Source of the DNA: Candidatus Solibacter usitatus
Lineage (GTDB): Bacteria; Acidobacteriota; Terriglobia; Bryobacterales; Bryobacteraceae
Length of the DNA stretch: 42,615 bases
Assembly (NCBI GenBank): GCA_016213245.1
Contig: JACRBC010000017.1
Coordinates: 1 to 42,615 of the forward strand
Direction: 5' to 3'
Of this stretch, positions 25,301 through 32,962 are shown piece after piece; position 1 is the stretch's first letter; the number at the start of each line of letters is the position of its first letter. Made by a program: the position numbers and the translations under genes. A model generated the notes under the pieces. The model worked only from the letters and a program-made list of their open reading frames with translations. It had not been told where the DNA came from and made no database searches.

Positions 25301-25842
25301 ACATCCCAGGCGCGCGTCCCGGAGAAGCCGGAAGATCCGAACTGCCGCTGGTCAAAGGTCACGCCCGGCGAGAACCGCATCAGCATGTAGCTCTGCCGGC
25401 CGTTCAGCGGCAGCTCCTGCACCTTGATCGGATCGAACACCAGGCCGCGCGAGGCCGACGCCGTTTGCACCAGCTCCTGCTCGCCGACTACGGTGACCTC
25501 CTGCGTGATCTGGCCGACCTCCAGCACCACGTTCAGGTTCAGTTTCTCGGCCACCTGCAGGACGATGTCGGTGCGCCGCGTCGTCTGGAAACCGCTGGAG
25601 CCAACCGTCACCGTGTATACGCCCGGATCCAGGCTCGGGAGCGTGTAGATCCCCTGCTCGTTGGTGATCGTCTCCTTGCTCAAGTTGGTGTCCTGCTTGG
25701 TCGCCTTGACCGTTGCCTTGGGGATGACCGACTTGCTCGTATCAGTGACCTGGCCCAATATCGTGGCGCGGTACTCTTGCGCGAAGGCAAGCCCGCTGAG
25801 TAGGACGAAGGTAGAAAGGAGGGAATGGGTGAGTGGTTTCAT
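22321..25842 (-). CDS. Oar-like TonB-dependent outer-membrane receptor
   Basis: ATG at 25842 begins a signal peptide (MKPLTHSLLSTFVLLSGLAFAQ); the open frame further upstream overlaps the neighbouring gene and is a shadow. The 1173-residue protein starts with a carboxypeptidase-regulatory-like domain (ATILGQVTDTSKSVIPKATV to about residue 95), then a plug domain (VQELPLNGRQSYMLM), the VNTTLKSGTNDWHGSLFDFW segment typical of Oar-like receptors, and a long beta-barrel ending in RVSF with a terminal Phe. Such proteins are abundant in acidobacteria and probably import sugars, peptides or siderophores using TonB energy. No TonB, ExbB or substrate-degrading gene is adjacent, so the substrate is unknown. 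The last 11 bases overlap the methyltransferase gene. Confidence 0.93.
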   Translation of the reverse strand: MKPLTHSLLSTFVLLSGLAFAQEYRATILGQVTDTSKSVIPKATVKATKQDTNLSKETITNEQGIYTLPSLDPGVYTVTVGSSGFQTTRRTDIVLQVAEKLNLNVVLEVGQITQEVTVVGEQELVQTASASRGLVFDPIKVQELPLNGRQSYMLMRFSPGVTFDQRQFGSSGFSGTRAWDVNGSFTINGGRNGSNQFLLDGAPISTDGTFNLAPNVEAIQEFKVMVNTYDSQYARTGGGTVNTTLKSGTNDWHGSLFDFWRNRVLDANARQNNASGQKRGFRNQHQFGGVIGGPIRRDKDFIMFSFEGFRELTPFPSVTSVPPMEIREGDFSKFIPQGQTSTIKVFDPMTSRPCTLPGTNCTSGGVYIRDQFPGNIIPKSRQSVVGQNIIKYYPAPNFTPQALSQNYVRGDNLGKYRYEQPIVKWDHVISDKHRFNTSYTWQDGSEFRNQNGFDPPARNGNMTGTVRRDQVWKFAYDWLQSPRRIVHWQASYDRFIQNFPDDSSGGEFTFDKLGIKSIPAVPTYPNRRAPRVQVSGYNEIFGNQYLNQSSRQQLNSQLYAAETRGRHSIKYGAEYAKVIRHNKSAGRSSGLFNFDTIWSRQHQGRRLAGVLDGASVADLLMGDLNSGYVDFNDSFLRREPYWGFYFQDDWKVNSKLTLNIGLRYDWQVGLVESHNRLVAGFNYDQVNQDLTSKVLPVWQKLAAADPTFPKPPSVIKGGLQFAGVNGVPRNIYNTDWTNIQPRIGAAYQFLPKTVMRGGFGIFHRTATQGSQTTGFSIQTPYIRSADGDLTPRPSTGNYSLENPWPDGLIQPNGSKLGINTNIGGGVSFDNRNRPIPRTYQWSYTLERELPWSMVLEASYVGSWTTHETKTIQLSDMGQADYEAAYRTPTFYQTAVTNPWYGILPANQPLGASPTISRQNLLRRIPQFNSVQSAINPWGAVYYHGLQTRFEKRMMGARSKGGALTWVLAYTWSKQMETTNRQQYNFEWFKNFVDSVITSADRSHNFQFVGIWDVPVGKGRAFGANLGKAGQAILGGWNTNWTLGFMSGVPLGAWEGWKYLCGDPRQVERTETQWFDRRSSCYTQNQPFEPTQLMSRFHQLRGHTAWQSDLAIAKKFSITERWKLELRGESFNFTNTPLRGDPPSTNPGAADFGVLPVQQLNFPRNIQIGARVSF

Positions 25843-25934
25843 AGTGTCACGAGACCCCGCATGCAGATTCGAATGCAACCAGACTATTCGAGGTTGAGGA
25901 CCCAGGCAAGGGGGGGCGCCAAGATTTCCAGCAA
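25843..25934 (-). promoter_or_regulatory. Possible promoter region of the TonB-dependent receptor
   Basis: On the minus strand TTGCCT and TAGTCT are spaced by 17 bases, a weak sigma-70-like pair. Between it and the start codon lies the 8-base palindrome ATTCGAAT (25867-25874), and ATTCGA occurs again at 25886-25891. These may be an operator, but the evidence is pattern only. Confidence 0.25.
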
Positions 25935-28184
25935 TTAATTGGAACTGGCTGCCCGTCGCGCTCTCATCGTCCACCCCAGCCCCACCGCGGCCAGCAGCGA
26001 GAGCCCGCTCAGCAGCCCCCCCAGCATCACGCTCCGGGGCCGGTAGCGGAACTCCACCGTGTGCGCGCCGCCCTCCACCACCACGCCCCTGACCACCGAA
26101 TACGCCTCGTGAATCGCGGCTGGTTTGCCGTCCACCGTCGCCGACCAACCCGGGAACCAGGTGTCGGTCAACACCACCATGCCCCGGCACCCCATCGATG
26201 CCGCCATGCGTATCCGGTTGGGCGCGTAGCTCTCGATCACCACCGAGTCCTGACTGGCGCAGTTCTCCAGCCGGGGCGGAGAAGTGAGTAGGAAGGTCCT
26301 TCGCTCTACCTCTGCCCCGAGTTTTTCCAGCTCCGATGAGGCCCGCTCCCGGCCGGCGATCTGGTACGCCTCGTGGACCGCGAAAGCGCGCGGCAGAACG
26401 TCCGGATTGTAGAACACCTTCATGCCCGAGGCGCCGGCGAACACCTCCTGCCGGTGGAACGCCGTCGGTTTATCGCCCACCGCATAGGCCACCCCGAGCA
26501 GACGCTTGGCGCCCGGCTTGTAGTTGTCGATCCGCCACATGTTTTCAGTGACGCTCGCCAGGTATCCCCCCACCTGCTGCACCCCGTGCCAGTCGCCGAA
26601 GTTGTACCGGATCAGCTTATCGTCGATGTCGGCGCGATAAAGTCCCGGCTGCCGCCTCAGGAAAGCCGCGATGTCGTCGTGCTGCCGCATGGATTCCAAC
26701 AATTTCAGCCGCGGCTTCTCCAGCACCGTGGGCATGAAGAATCCGTTCGTGTTCGAGACCTCCAGCAGCAGCAGGCCCATCGCCGCCACCGTGGCCGTGT
26801 TGCGCGAAATCGACCCGCGCAGCAGCGCAAACAGCAGCGCCGCCAGCAGCAGCGCCGCCCAGGCGGTCATGACTCGCCGTTCATCGCCGGCCCCCGGAAA
26901 CTCGCCGATCTGGATCAGCACAAACTGCACGGCCGCCACAAACAGGCCCACTCCCAACGCCCACCATCCCGCACGCCTCCCCCACTTCGGCTCACCGGCC
27001 CCGCCCAGCAGTCCCTCCAGCCCCAGCGCCGCCAGAATCGATCCGCCCAGCCCGAACAAAAACACCGCCGCCGCCGGACTCCGGGCCTTGTCCAGGTGCG
27101 GCGCCAGGCTATAGAGCACCCCGTTCAGCGCAAAGTGGTGCGACAGCGAGTACAGAAACCCGCCCAGCGCGATGGCCGCCAGCAGCCGCGTCTCCCTCCT
27201 CTTCCAGCACAGCGCCAGCCCCAGCCCGGCCAGCGTAAAGGCCGTGATGCCCAGGAAGGGATCCACGTGACGCGACGCATTCGGGAAGATAATCCCCAGC
27301 AGCGCCGCAGGGCTCGATGAGAAGGTCCTGTGTATGTCATAGGGCACCTTCTCGTTCCATGACACCGGCTCCGGCGCGCCCACCCAACGCCGGGCCAGCT
27401 TCCCGTACTCGGCCGCCGGCAGGATCTGCATCGCGCCCGCGCAAAACGTCATTCCCAGGAACAGGACAAATGCCGGAGCCAGCCCACGCCGCCGTACCAG
27501 GCTCCATAGCCACACTCCACTGGCCGCCAGCGAGACGAAGATCGGGATCTGATGATGGCCGCTCAGCCAGGAGACCCCCAGGAAGAAGCCGGCCAGGCCC
27601 GCCGGCGCCAGCGCCCGTTTCCAATCCTCCTGCCGCGACGCCCGGAACACATACAGGAACACCAGCGGCGCCCATACCGCCCCGTTCAGCATCTGCGGCC
27701 AATCTATGGTCCCCAGCCAGCCGGTCAGCGAAAAAGCCACCCCGCCGAACAGCGCCGCCCCGCGCCGGCAGCCCAGTTCCCGCGCCAGCTTGTAGGCGAA
27801 CCAGGCCGCCATCAGGTGGATCGCCACAAAGTAGCCGTGCAGAAATATCTGTTTTAGCCAGCCCTCGCGCAGGGGCAGGGAGAAGAGAACCCAGTTCAGC
27901 GGATAGGCGGCGCCCGGCAGCGCCTGGCCGATCAGCGGCTGCCCGCCCCACTGGCCGGGCGCCCAGAGCGGCATCCGCCCCGCGTGCCACTCCCCGGCCT
28001 GAAACTGAAGCCAGGGCAGGACTTGACTCGCCGTGTCCTCTCCCGCTAGCCAGGTGAACTGGTTCGAAAGCGTGAGCTTCCAGTAGAAGCCGGCGACCAC
28101 CAGCACCAGCAGCAAGGCCGCCGTCCCGCGGCCGAGACCGGCCCGCGGTGGTGTTTCTGGATCGATGTGGTGGTTTTCAGCCAT
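25935..28184 (-). CDS. YfhO-family multi-spanning membrane protein (GT-C type)
   Basis: The 749-residue protein has about a dozen membrane helices and a soluble C-terminal part before a last helix near the end. The first periplasmic loop contains EDTASQVLPWLQF and GRMPLWAPGQWGGQPLIG, the hallmark of YfhO-like proteins, which are predicted GT-C glycosyltransferases; in Gram-positive bacteria YfhO acts in lipoteichoic acid glycosylation. The C-terminal segment (VLTDTWFPGWSATVDGKPA, near 695) is typical as well. Acceptor in this organism is unknown. A good promoter (TTGCAC-16-TATAAT) is found upstream, between this gene and the divergent FecR gene. The TonB receptor starts 92 bases past its stop and probably has its own promoter. 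Confidence 0.88.
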   Translation of the reverse strand: MAENHHIDPETPPRAGLGRGTAALLLVLVVAGFYWKLTLSNQFTWLAGEDTASQVLPWLQFQAGEWHAGRMPLWAPGQWGGQPLIGQALPGAAYPLNWVLFSLPLREGWLKQIFLHGYFVAIHLMAAWFAYKLARELGCRRGAALFGGVAFSLTGWLGTIDWPQMLNGAVWAPLVFLYVFRASRQEDWKRALAPAGLAGFFLGVSWLSGHHQIPIFVSLAASGVWLWSLVRRRGLAPAFVLFLGMTFCAGAMQILPAAEYGKLARRWVGAPEPVSWNEKVPYDIHRTFSSSPAALLGIIFPNASRHVDPFLGITAFTLAGLGLALCWKRRETRLLAAIALGGFLYSLSHHFALNGVLYSLAPHLDKARSPAAAVFLFGLGGSILAALGLEGLLGGAGEPKWGRRAGWWALGVGLFVAAVQFVLIQIGEFPGAGDERRVMTAWAALLLAALLFALLRGSISRNTATVAAMGLLLLEVSNTNGFFMPTVLEKPRLKLLESMRQHDDIAAFLRRQPGLYRADIDDKLIRYNFGDWHGVQQVGGYLASVTENMWRIDNYKPGAKRLLGVAYAVGDKPTAFHRQEVFAGASGMKVFYNPDVLPRAFAVHEAYQIAGRERASSELEKLGAEVERRTFLLTSPPRLENCASQDSVVIESYAPNRIRMAASMGCRGMVVLTDTWFPGWSATVDGKPAAIHEAYSVVRGVVVEGGAHTVEFRYRPRSVMLGGLLSGLSLLAAVGLGWTMRARRAASSN

Positions 28185-28209
28185 GCGAAGCCCCCGGCGT
28201 CCACGGGCA

Positions 28210-28237
28210 ATTATAACGAAATCAGTGAGTTGTGCAA
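28210..28237 (-). promoter_or_regulatory. Sigma-70-like promoter for the YfhO gene
   Basis: On the minus strand TTGCAC (28237-28232), a 16-base spacer and a perfect TATAAT (28215-28210) precede the ATG at 28184 by 25 bases, with a GGGGG ribosome site between. The hexamer region is symmetric (TTATAA at 28211-28216), so TATAAC could also serve as -10 for the divergent FecR gene, although no good plus-strand -35 is seen. Confidence 0.55.
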
Positions 28238-28271
28238 TGGCAGACGGATTGCTCCCATATGGCCGAGGCCC

Positions 28272-28277
28272 AAGGAG
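28272..28277 (+). promoter_or_regulatory. Ribosome binding site of the FecR/DUF6600 gene
   Basis: AAGGAG lies eight bases before the ATG at 28286. It favours that start over in-frame ATGs at 28232 and 28259, and the resulting protein begins directly with a signal peptide. Confidence 0.75.
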
Positions 28278-28285
28278 CCGATCCG

Positions 28286-30847
28286 ATGAAACGCTGGCTG
28301 CTCCATTCGATCATCCCAGGCTTGCTGCTCTCCGCCCTGGCCGGCGCCCAGACGCCTGCCCCGGTCTCCGGCGACGACGGCCCCGGCCGCGGCGTGGCCC
28401 GCGTCAGCCTGCTCAACGGGGACGTCTCGGTTCGCCGAGCCGACTCCGGCGACTGGGTGGCCGCCGCGCTCAACGCGCCGCTACTGGTCGACGACCGTAT
28501 CGCCGCCGGACCCGGCTCACGCGCAGAAGTGCAGTTCGATTACTACCACCGCGTCCGGCTCGCCGCCGACTCCGAAATCCGCCTCACCCAGCTCGACGAG
28601 CATCAGTACCAGCTCCAGGTCGCCCGCGGCACCGTTACCTTCACCGCCATCAAGGGCGGCGATGCCCAGGTCGAGCTCTCGCTCCCCGGCGCCGCTGTCC
28701 GCCCGATGGCCTACGGCAACTACCGCATCAGTGTGCTGCCGGACGGTTCGGCCGACATCACCGTGCGCAGCGGCGAGGCCGAGATCTTCTCCCACACCGG
28801 TACCCAGAAACTCCGCCCCGGCCGCACCATGCGCCTCCGGCTCACCGGCGCCAATGAGAGCGAGTTCCTGCTCTCCGCCGCCCTCCCCTACGACGATTGG
28901 GATCAGTTCAATGATCGCCGCGACAAGGAACTCCGCAAGGGCGCCGAGGTCTATCAGTACGTCAGCCGCGACATCTACGGCGCCGAGGATCTCTACGGCC
29001 AGGGCGACTGGAACTATGTCGCTCCTTACGGCTATGTCTGGTCCCCCTCCGTCGCCCCCGGCTGGGCCCCCTACCGCAATGGCCGCTGGTCTTGGTACGA
29101 CTGGTATGGCTGGACGTGGGTGAGCTACGACCCCTGGGGCTGGGCTCCCTACCACTACGGCCGCTGGTTCTACCACGGCAACCGCTGGAGTTGGTATCCC
29201 GGGGCCGTCGTCGGCGCCCGCCACCATTGGAGCCCGGCCCTGGTCGGTTGGGTCGGCTGGGACAGTTGGGGCGGCTTCAACGCCGGCATCGGCTTTGGCT
29301 GGGGCGCCGTCGGCTGGATCCCCCTCGCGCCCTATGAGAATTGCCACCGCTGGTGGGGCAACCGCTACTACGGCGGTTATCGCAACGGCGGCTTCACCAA
29401 CACCACCATCGTCAATAACGTCAACGTGACCAACATCTACCGCAACGCCCGCATCGACAACGGCATCACCGTGGTCAACGGCGGCGACTTCACCCGCGGT
29501 CAGGTCGGGCGCCCCCTGCGGGTCGGCGCCGGCGACCTCGGCCGCGCCAGCCTTGCCCAGGGCCCCGTGCCCGTGGCCCCCGGCCGCGAGAGCCTGCGGC
29601 TGGCCGACCGCGAGGTGAGCGCCCCGCGCGGAGCCGGCATCAATGCCGATCGTTTCTACTCCCGCTCCCAGACCCCCCGGGTCGATCGCATCCCGTTCGA
29701 TGAGCAGCGGCGAGGGATGGAGCAGTTCGCCGGACGCACCGCCGGCGACGGCTCTCGCGGCGTCGCCTCCCCCAGCGTGATCGACGGCCGCGGCTGGCGC
29801 CGCGCCGAGGACGGAACGCGCTCCGCACCGCCGTCCCAGTCGGGCGCTGATTCCCGCCGCTTCGGCGAGCCCCGTGGAGCCGCCACCCTCGCCACCGACC
29901 CGCCGCGCGGTACCCGTTCGGTCGAGTCCGCCAGACCCGCCGACGACAACAGAGGCTCCAGTTGGCGCAGCTTTGGCGATCCAGGGCGGGGAAGCCGCAC
30001 GGAAGCCCCTGCCCGCGTGGAGTCGCCCCGAATGGAGACCCCCAGGCAGCCCGAGTCGCCCCGCTGGTCCACCGGCGGCGGACGCTCCGAGGCTCCTGCC
30101 CGAATGGAGACCCCCAGGCAGCCCGAGTCGCCTCGCTGGTCCACCGGCGGCGGACGCTCCGAGGCCCCTGTCCGGATGGAGACCCCCAGGCAGCCCGAGT
30201 CGCCTCGCTGGTCCACCGGCGGCGGACGATCCGAGGCCCCTGCCCGAATCGAGACCCCCAGGCAGGTGGAAAGCCCCCGGCCTTCTACCGGCGGCGGCCG
30301 CTCTGAGGCCCCTCAGCGCAGCGAGCCGCCCCCCTCACAACCCTCCAAGAGCGAAGGCTCTCGCGGCGGGCGCGGCAACTACGAGCCACAACCAATGGCC
30401 CAGGGCGGTTGGTCCACCGGTGGCGGCCAGTCGGCCGCCTTCCGCGGCGATGACGGAGCCTCCCGCAGCGCGTACCGCTCCGAGCCCCGGTCCGCCCCTC
30501 GTTATGAATCGCCCAGCTATTCCGCGCCCAGGTCGGAGTCGCCACGCTACTCAGCCCCGCGCAGCAGCCCGAGCTTCGGTAGCGGCGGTGGCGGCTTCAG
30601 CAGCCCGCGTAGCAGCCCAAGTTTCGGCGGAGGCGATGGGAGCTTCAGTAGCCCGCGCAGCAGCCCGAGCTTCGGCGGCGGCGGTGGCGGCTTCAGCGCC
30701 CCATCCATGGGCAGCGGTTCCGGCGGCGGCTCAATGCGCGGAGGCGGCGGCAGTTTCGGTGGTGGGGGCAGCGTCGGCGGTGGACACTCCTCCTCCAGCG
30801 GCGGCGGTGGCGGGCGTAGCGCGGGCGGCGGCCGCGGAGGCCGCTAA
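28286..30847 (+). CDS. Exported FecR/DUF6600 domain protein with repetitive Pro/Ser/Gly tail
   Basis: The start is chosen by AAGGAG eight bases upstream and the signal peptide MKRWLLHSIIPGLLLSALAGAQ. The 853-residue protein has a FecR-like domain (about 38-190: VSLLNGDVSVRR, RIAAGPGSRAEVQFDYYHRV, GTVTFTAIKGGDAQVELS), then a Trp/Tyr-rich DUF6600 segment (about 242-330) with repeated GWAPYxxGRW and YGWTWVSYDPWGWAPYHYG patterns. The C-terminal half is low complexity: four 24-residue repeats, three 16-residue SSPSFGxGGGGF repeats and a Gly/Ser/Arg tail. No anti-sigma helix or sigma factor is nearby, so the FecR part is probably a structural surface domain here. A clear terminator follows, so it is likely transcribed alone. 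Function is unknown; an envelope or surface structural role is inferred. Confidence 0.88.
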   Translation: MKRWLLHSIIPGLLLSALAGAQTPAPVSGDDGPGRGVARVSLLNGDVSVRRADSGDWVAAALNAPLLVDDRIAAGPGSRAEVQFDYYHRVRLAADSEIRLTQLDEHQYQLQVARGTVTFTAIKGGDAQVELSLPGAAVRPMAYGNYRISVLPDGSADITVRSGEAEIFSHTGTQKLRPGRTMRLRLTGANESEFLLSAALPYDDWDQFNDRRDKELRKGAEVYQYVSRDIYGAEDLYGQGDWNYVAPYGYVWSPSVAPGWAPYRNGRWSWYDWYGWTWVSYDPWGWAPYHYGRWFYHGNRWSWYPGAVVGARHHWSPALVGWVGWDSWGGFNAGIGFGWGAVGWIPLAPYENCHRWWGNRYYGGYRNGGFTNTTIVNNVNVTNIYRNARIDNGITVVNGGDFTRGQVGRPLRVGAGDLGRASLAQGPVPVAPGRESLRLADREVSAPRGAGINADRFYSRSQTPRVDRIPFDEQRRGMEQFAGRTAGDGSRGVASPSVIDGRGWRRAEDGTRSAPPSQSGADSRRFGEPRGAATLATDPPRGTRSVESARPADDNRGSSWRSFGDPGRGSRTEAPARVESPRMETPRQPESPRWSTGGGRSEAPARMETPRQPESPRWSTGGGRSEAPVRMETPRQPESPRWSTGGGRSEAPARIETPRQVESPRPSTGGGRSEAPQRSEPPPSQPSKSEGSRGGRGNYEPQPMAQGGWSTGGGQSAAFRGDDGASRSAYRSEPRSAPRYESPSYSAPRSESPRYSAPRSSPSFGSGGGGFSSPRSSPSFGGGDGSFSSPRSSPSFGGGGGGFSAPSMGSGSGGGSMRGGGGSFGGGGSVGGGHSSSSGGGGGRSAGGGRGGR
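30032..30319 (+). repeat. Four in-frame 72-base tandem repeats in the FecR/DUF6600 gene
   Basis: Units begin at 30032, 30104, 30176 and 30248. Each encodes 24 residues of the form METPRQPESPRW-STGGGRSEAPxR. The first two differ at only four bases out of 72; the fourth is the most diverged. The near identity of units suggests recent expansion by slippage or unequal recombination, so copy number may vary between strains. Confidence 0.95.
30563..30706 (+). repeat. Three in-frame 48-base repeats in the FecR/DUF6600 gene
   Basis: Units start at 30563, 30611 and 30659 and encode SSPSFGxGxGxFSSPR-like 16-residue blocks, leading into a Gly-rich tail. Confidence 0.9.
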
Positions 30848-30872
30848 CCCTCAGCTTGTTGATCTTCCCTCA

Positions 30873-30908
30873 GCCCTCCGGGCCCACAAGGGTCCGGGGG
30901 GCTTTTTT
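30873..30908 (+). terminator. Rho-independent terminator after the FecR/DUF6600 gene
   Basis: GCCCTCCGGGCCC and GGGTCCGGGGGGC pair over 13 positions with two G-T wobbles around an ACAA loop, followed at once by six T residues (30903-30908). It begins 25 bases after the stop codon. It is the only canonical intrinsic terminator I find in the window. Confidence 0.9.
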
Positions 30909-30939
30909 GAGGGAGACCAGAAAGTTTACATAATAACGA

Positions 30940-31566
30940 TTATCGGAAGTTGACGAAAGCACCCAGCCTGGCCCGCAGCCGGCCTGCCACTTCCCTGGGA
31001 TCCTGAATCTGAAGTACTTCACACCCAGCCGCACGAGCGCTGGCCACGCCAGCGACCGAGTCCTCCAGGACAAGCGCCGACTTCACCCCAAGCCTTTTCA
31101 TGGCCGTCAGGTACGGTTCAGGATCTGGTTTAAGCTTGGCAACGTCGTCTCCGTACACTACCGTCGACAAGAACGGTAATAGACCTTCAATCTGTAGGAT
31201 AGGTGCAATCTCAGAGGCAGCACTTGATGTAACGACTCCAACCGGCACACTCCGCTTGGTTTGGATCCAGATTTTCACTTCTTCCGGCACCAGCTTGCCG
31301 TTCAATGAGCCGGCATGAAACAGTTTCTGTTTCAATGGATAAGCCGGCAATAGTTCATCTACTTGGCGAGGTGGATCGGCCAGGCGGCCGAGCTCCTCCA
31401 GAAACTGCCGGTCGGAGATGCCGATACAGTGCGCCTGGTAGTCCTTCCAAGTGATTGCCACGCCGAGTGGTCGCAACACTTCAGACCAGCACTGCCAATG
31501 CAGAGGTTCGGTATCGGCCAAAACACCGTCAAAATCGAACAGGATAGCCTGGGGAACCTCAAGCAT
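30940..31566 (-). CDS. HAD-superfamily phosphatase, beta-phosphoglucomutase-like
   Basis: The 208-residue protein is a subfamily I HAD hydrolase with the nucleophile motif ILFDFDGVLADTEP (D11, D13), motif II VVTSSA, the lysine segment KLKPDPEPYL and acid motif LVLEDSVAGV. It resembles beta-phosphoglucomutases and sugar phosphatases with an alpha-helical cap, so a small phosphosugar is the probable substrate; specificity cannot be read. Its ATG overlaps the stop of the upstream M48 protease gene by one base (TAATG), which indicates translational coupling. Codon use looks less GC-biased at third positions than in neighbours, which may hint at separate origin. Confidence 0.88.
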   Translation of the reverse strand: MLEVPQAILFDFDGVLADTEPLHWQCWSEVLRPLGVAITWKDYQAHCIGISDRQFLEELGRLADPPRQVDELLPAYPLKQKLFHAGSLNGKLVPEEVKIWIQTKRSVPVGVVTSSAASEIAPILQIEGLLPFLSTVVYGDDVAKLKPDPEPYLTAMKRLGVKSALVLEDSVAGVASARAAGCEVLQIQDPREVAGRLRARLGAFVNFR

Positions 31567-32930
31567 TACTGGAACCGGACCGAGCGCGCCATCTGCTGGT
31601 ACAGTTGCTCCATCTGCGGATAGTCCGGCTCCGGCGCGACAAAGATCATATAAAACAACGCGTTACCTCGATCCACAGTGATGACCACGTCCGTCTCTCG
31701 CGTGTTGGCATAGGGCGATTCCGATGCCAGCCTGGTCACCAACGCCTGCGAGCCCCCCAGCACGATCTTCTGCGGCTGCTCCAGGACCCTCATCCCCTGG
31801 TTCTGCTGTGCCATCTGCTGCAACAGCGCCCGCGTGTCGTTCTCAAGGTGGACCTGGCCCGATTGACTCTTCGCTATCGAAATAATCACCCCATAGCCGA
31901 TCGCGTTCTGGACCAATCCCTCCTTCGGTGCAAGAACCGTACTGCTCTGTCCGTTTTTCACCGTCCAGTTGTCCGGGTAGTCGATGACGAAGCCGCTCGT
32001 TTGAAGAGGCTTCATGTTCGACGACACCGGCACCCCCATCGGCTTGGGCGCGGTGGCTGGGGCGGGGGAGCCGCTTCCCTGCCCTGGCTGCTTCTTTTTC
32101 GGCGCCGGCAGCTTGTCGACAATCCCCTGCATCCGCTTCAGGTCGCCCTCCTGGGCGTTGAACGGCCCGCGCGCCATGTACGGCAACTGTTCCTCGATCG
32201 ACTTCACCCGGTTGCCCGGATTCGGGTGGTCCGACATGAACTGCATCAGTTTGCTGTTGCCCGGCGAACCCATTTCGGCCTCGAGCTTCTCAAAGAACCG
32301 CGCCATCTCGATCGGGTTGTAGCCTGCCTTGGCCATCATGTGCGCCCCCAGCAGGTCGGCGTCGCTTTCAGCGCTCCGGGAGAACTTCAGCAGCACCGAG
32401 TTGGCCCCCAACCCGATGCCGATCTGCGCCAGTGATCCGGCCAGCGACCCGCCCGCCATCATCCCCCCGATCATCGCCGGAATCTGGATCAACTGCGCCT
32501 TGGACGCCTGGTTGGTCCCGTGCCGCAGCACGATGTGCGACAGCTCATGCGCCAGCACGCCGGCGATCTGACCCTCGGTGTCGGCCGCCTTGATCAGCCC
32601 GGCGTGCACGAACATGGGACCGCCCGGGAGCGCGAAGGCGTTGATGCTGGGCTCGGCAACCACCTTGAACGAATAGGGATAGGCCGGATCGAGCTGCCCA
32701 CGTTCCACCAGTCGCCTGCCGATCTTGTTGATGAAGCCGGCGAGCTCCGGGTTGGCCACAACGGTCATCTGCTGCTCGATCTGCTGGGCATATTCTTTGC
32801 CCATCTGCACGTCCTGTTCCTTGCTGAAGAAATTAATCCCGCCCGCCTTGGGCAGCTTCTTCTGGGTGGCCGCGCCAAGCGCCGCCGCGGTGAGAATCAG
32901 GATCGTCAAGCCTCGCTTCGACACCGTCAC
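31566..32930 (-). CDS. Exported M48-family metalloprotease (BepA/LoiP-like) with C-terminal PsbP-like domain
   Basis: GTG at 32930 is preceded by AGGAGG with a six-base spacer. The 454-residue protein has a signal peptide (about 1-21) and an M48 peptidase domain: the motif H128-E-L-S-H132 and third zinc ligand E188 in SRSAESDAD. Glycine/alanine-rich helices (GGMMAGGSLAGSLAQIG) lie between them, as in BepA-type periplasmic proteases that handle outer-membrane protein assembly. After a Pro/Gly linker (about 280-300), residues 305-454 (FVIDYPDNWTV, then VIISIAKS) look like a Mog1/PsbP-type domain; that last call is inference. It is followed by the coupled HAD gene and is divergent from ilvE, only 32 bases away. 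Confidence 0.9.
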   Translation of the reverse strand: MTVSKRGLTILILTAAALGAATQKKLPKAGGINFFSKEQDVQMGKEYAQQIEQQMTVVANPELAGFINKIGRRLVERGQLDPAYPYSFKVVAEPSINAFALPGGPMFVHAGLIKAADTEGQIAGVLAHELSHIVLRHGTNQASKAQLIQIPAMIGGMMAGGSLAGSLAQIGIGLGANSVLLKFSRSAESDADLLGAHMMAKAGYNPIEMARFFEKLEAEMGSPGNSKLMQFMSDHPNPGNRVKSIEEQLPYMARGPFNAQEGDLKRMQGIVDKLPAPKKKQPGQGSGSPAPATAPKPMGVPVSSNMKPLQTSGFVIDYPDNWTVKNGQSSTVLAPKEGLVQNAIGYGVIISIAKSQSGQVHLENDTRALLQQMAQQNQGMRVLEQPQKIVLGGSQALVTRLASESPYANTRETDVVITVDRGNALFYMIFVAPEPDYPQMEQLYQQMARSVRFQ

Positions 32931-32936
32931 CTCTCC

Positions 32937-32942
32937 CCTCCT
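32937..32942 (-). promoter_or_regulatory. Ribosome binding site deciding the GTG start of the M48 protease
   Basis: AGGAGG on the minus strand with six bases to GTG at 32930. A second in-frame GTG (32924) is 12 bases away, so the first is preferred. Confidence 0.75.
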
Positions 32943-32947
32943 AATGC

Positions 32948-32956
32948 TGGCATAAT
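32948..32956 (+). promoter_or_regulatory. Extended -10 promoter of ilvE, giving a leaderless transcript
   Basis: TGG-CATAAT forms an extended -10 element whose hexamer ends six bases before the ATG at 32963, so transcription would begin at or next to the A of the start codon. There is no Shine-Dalgarno sequence on this strand. The overlapping minus-strand hexamer CATTAT could serve the M48 gene. Confidence 0.5.
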
Positions 32957-32962
32957 GAGTGA

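Noticed and set aside
30032..30319. Possible CRISPR-like array
   Set aside because: Repeats are directly tandem with no spacers, keep the reading frame and encode a protein stalk.
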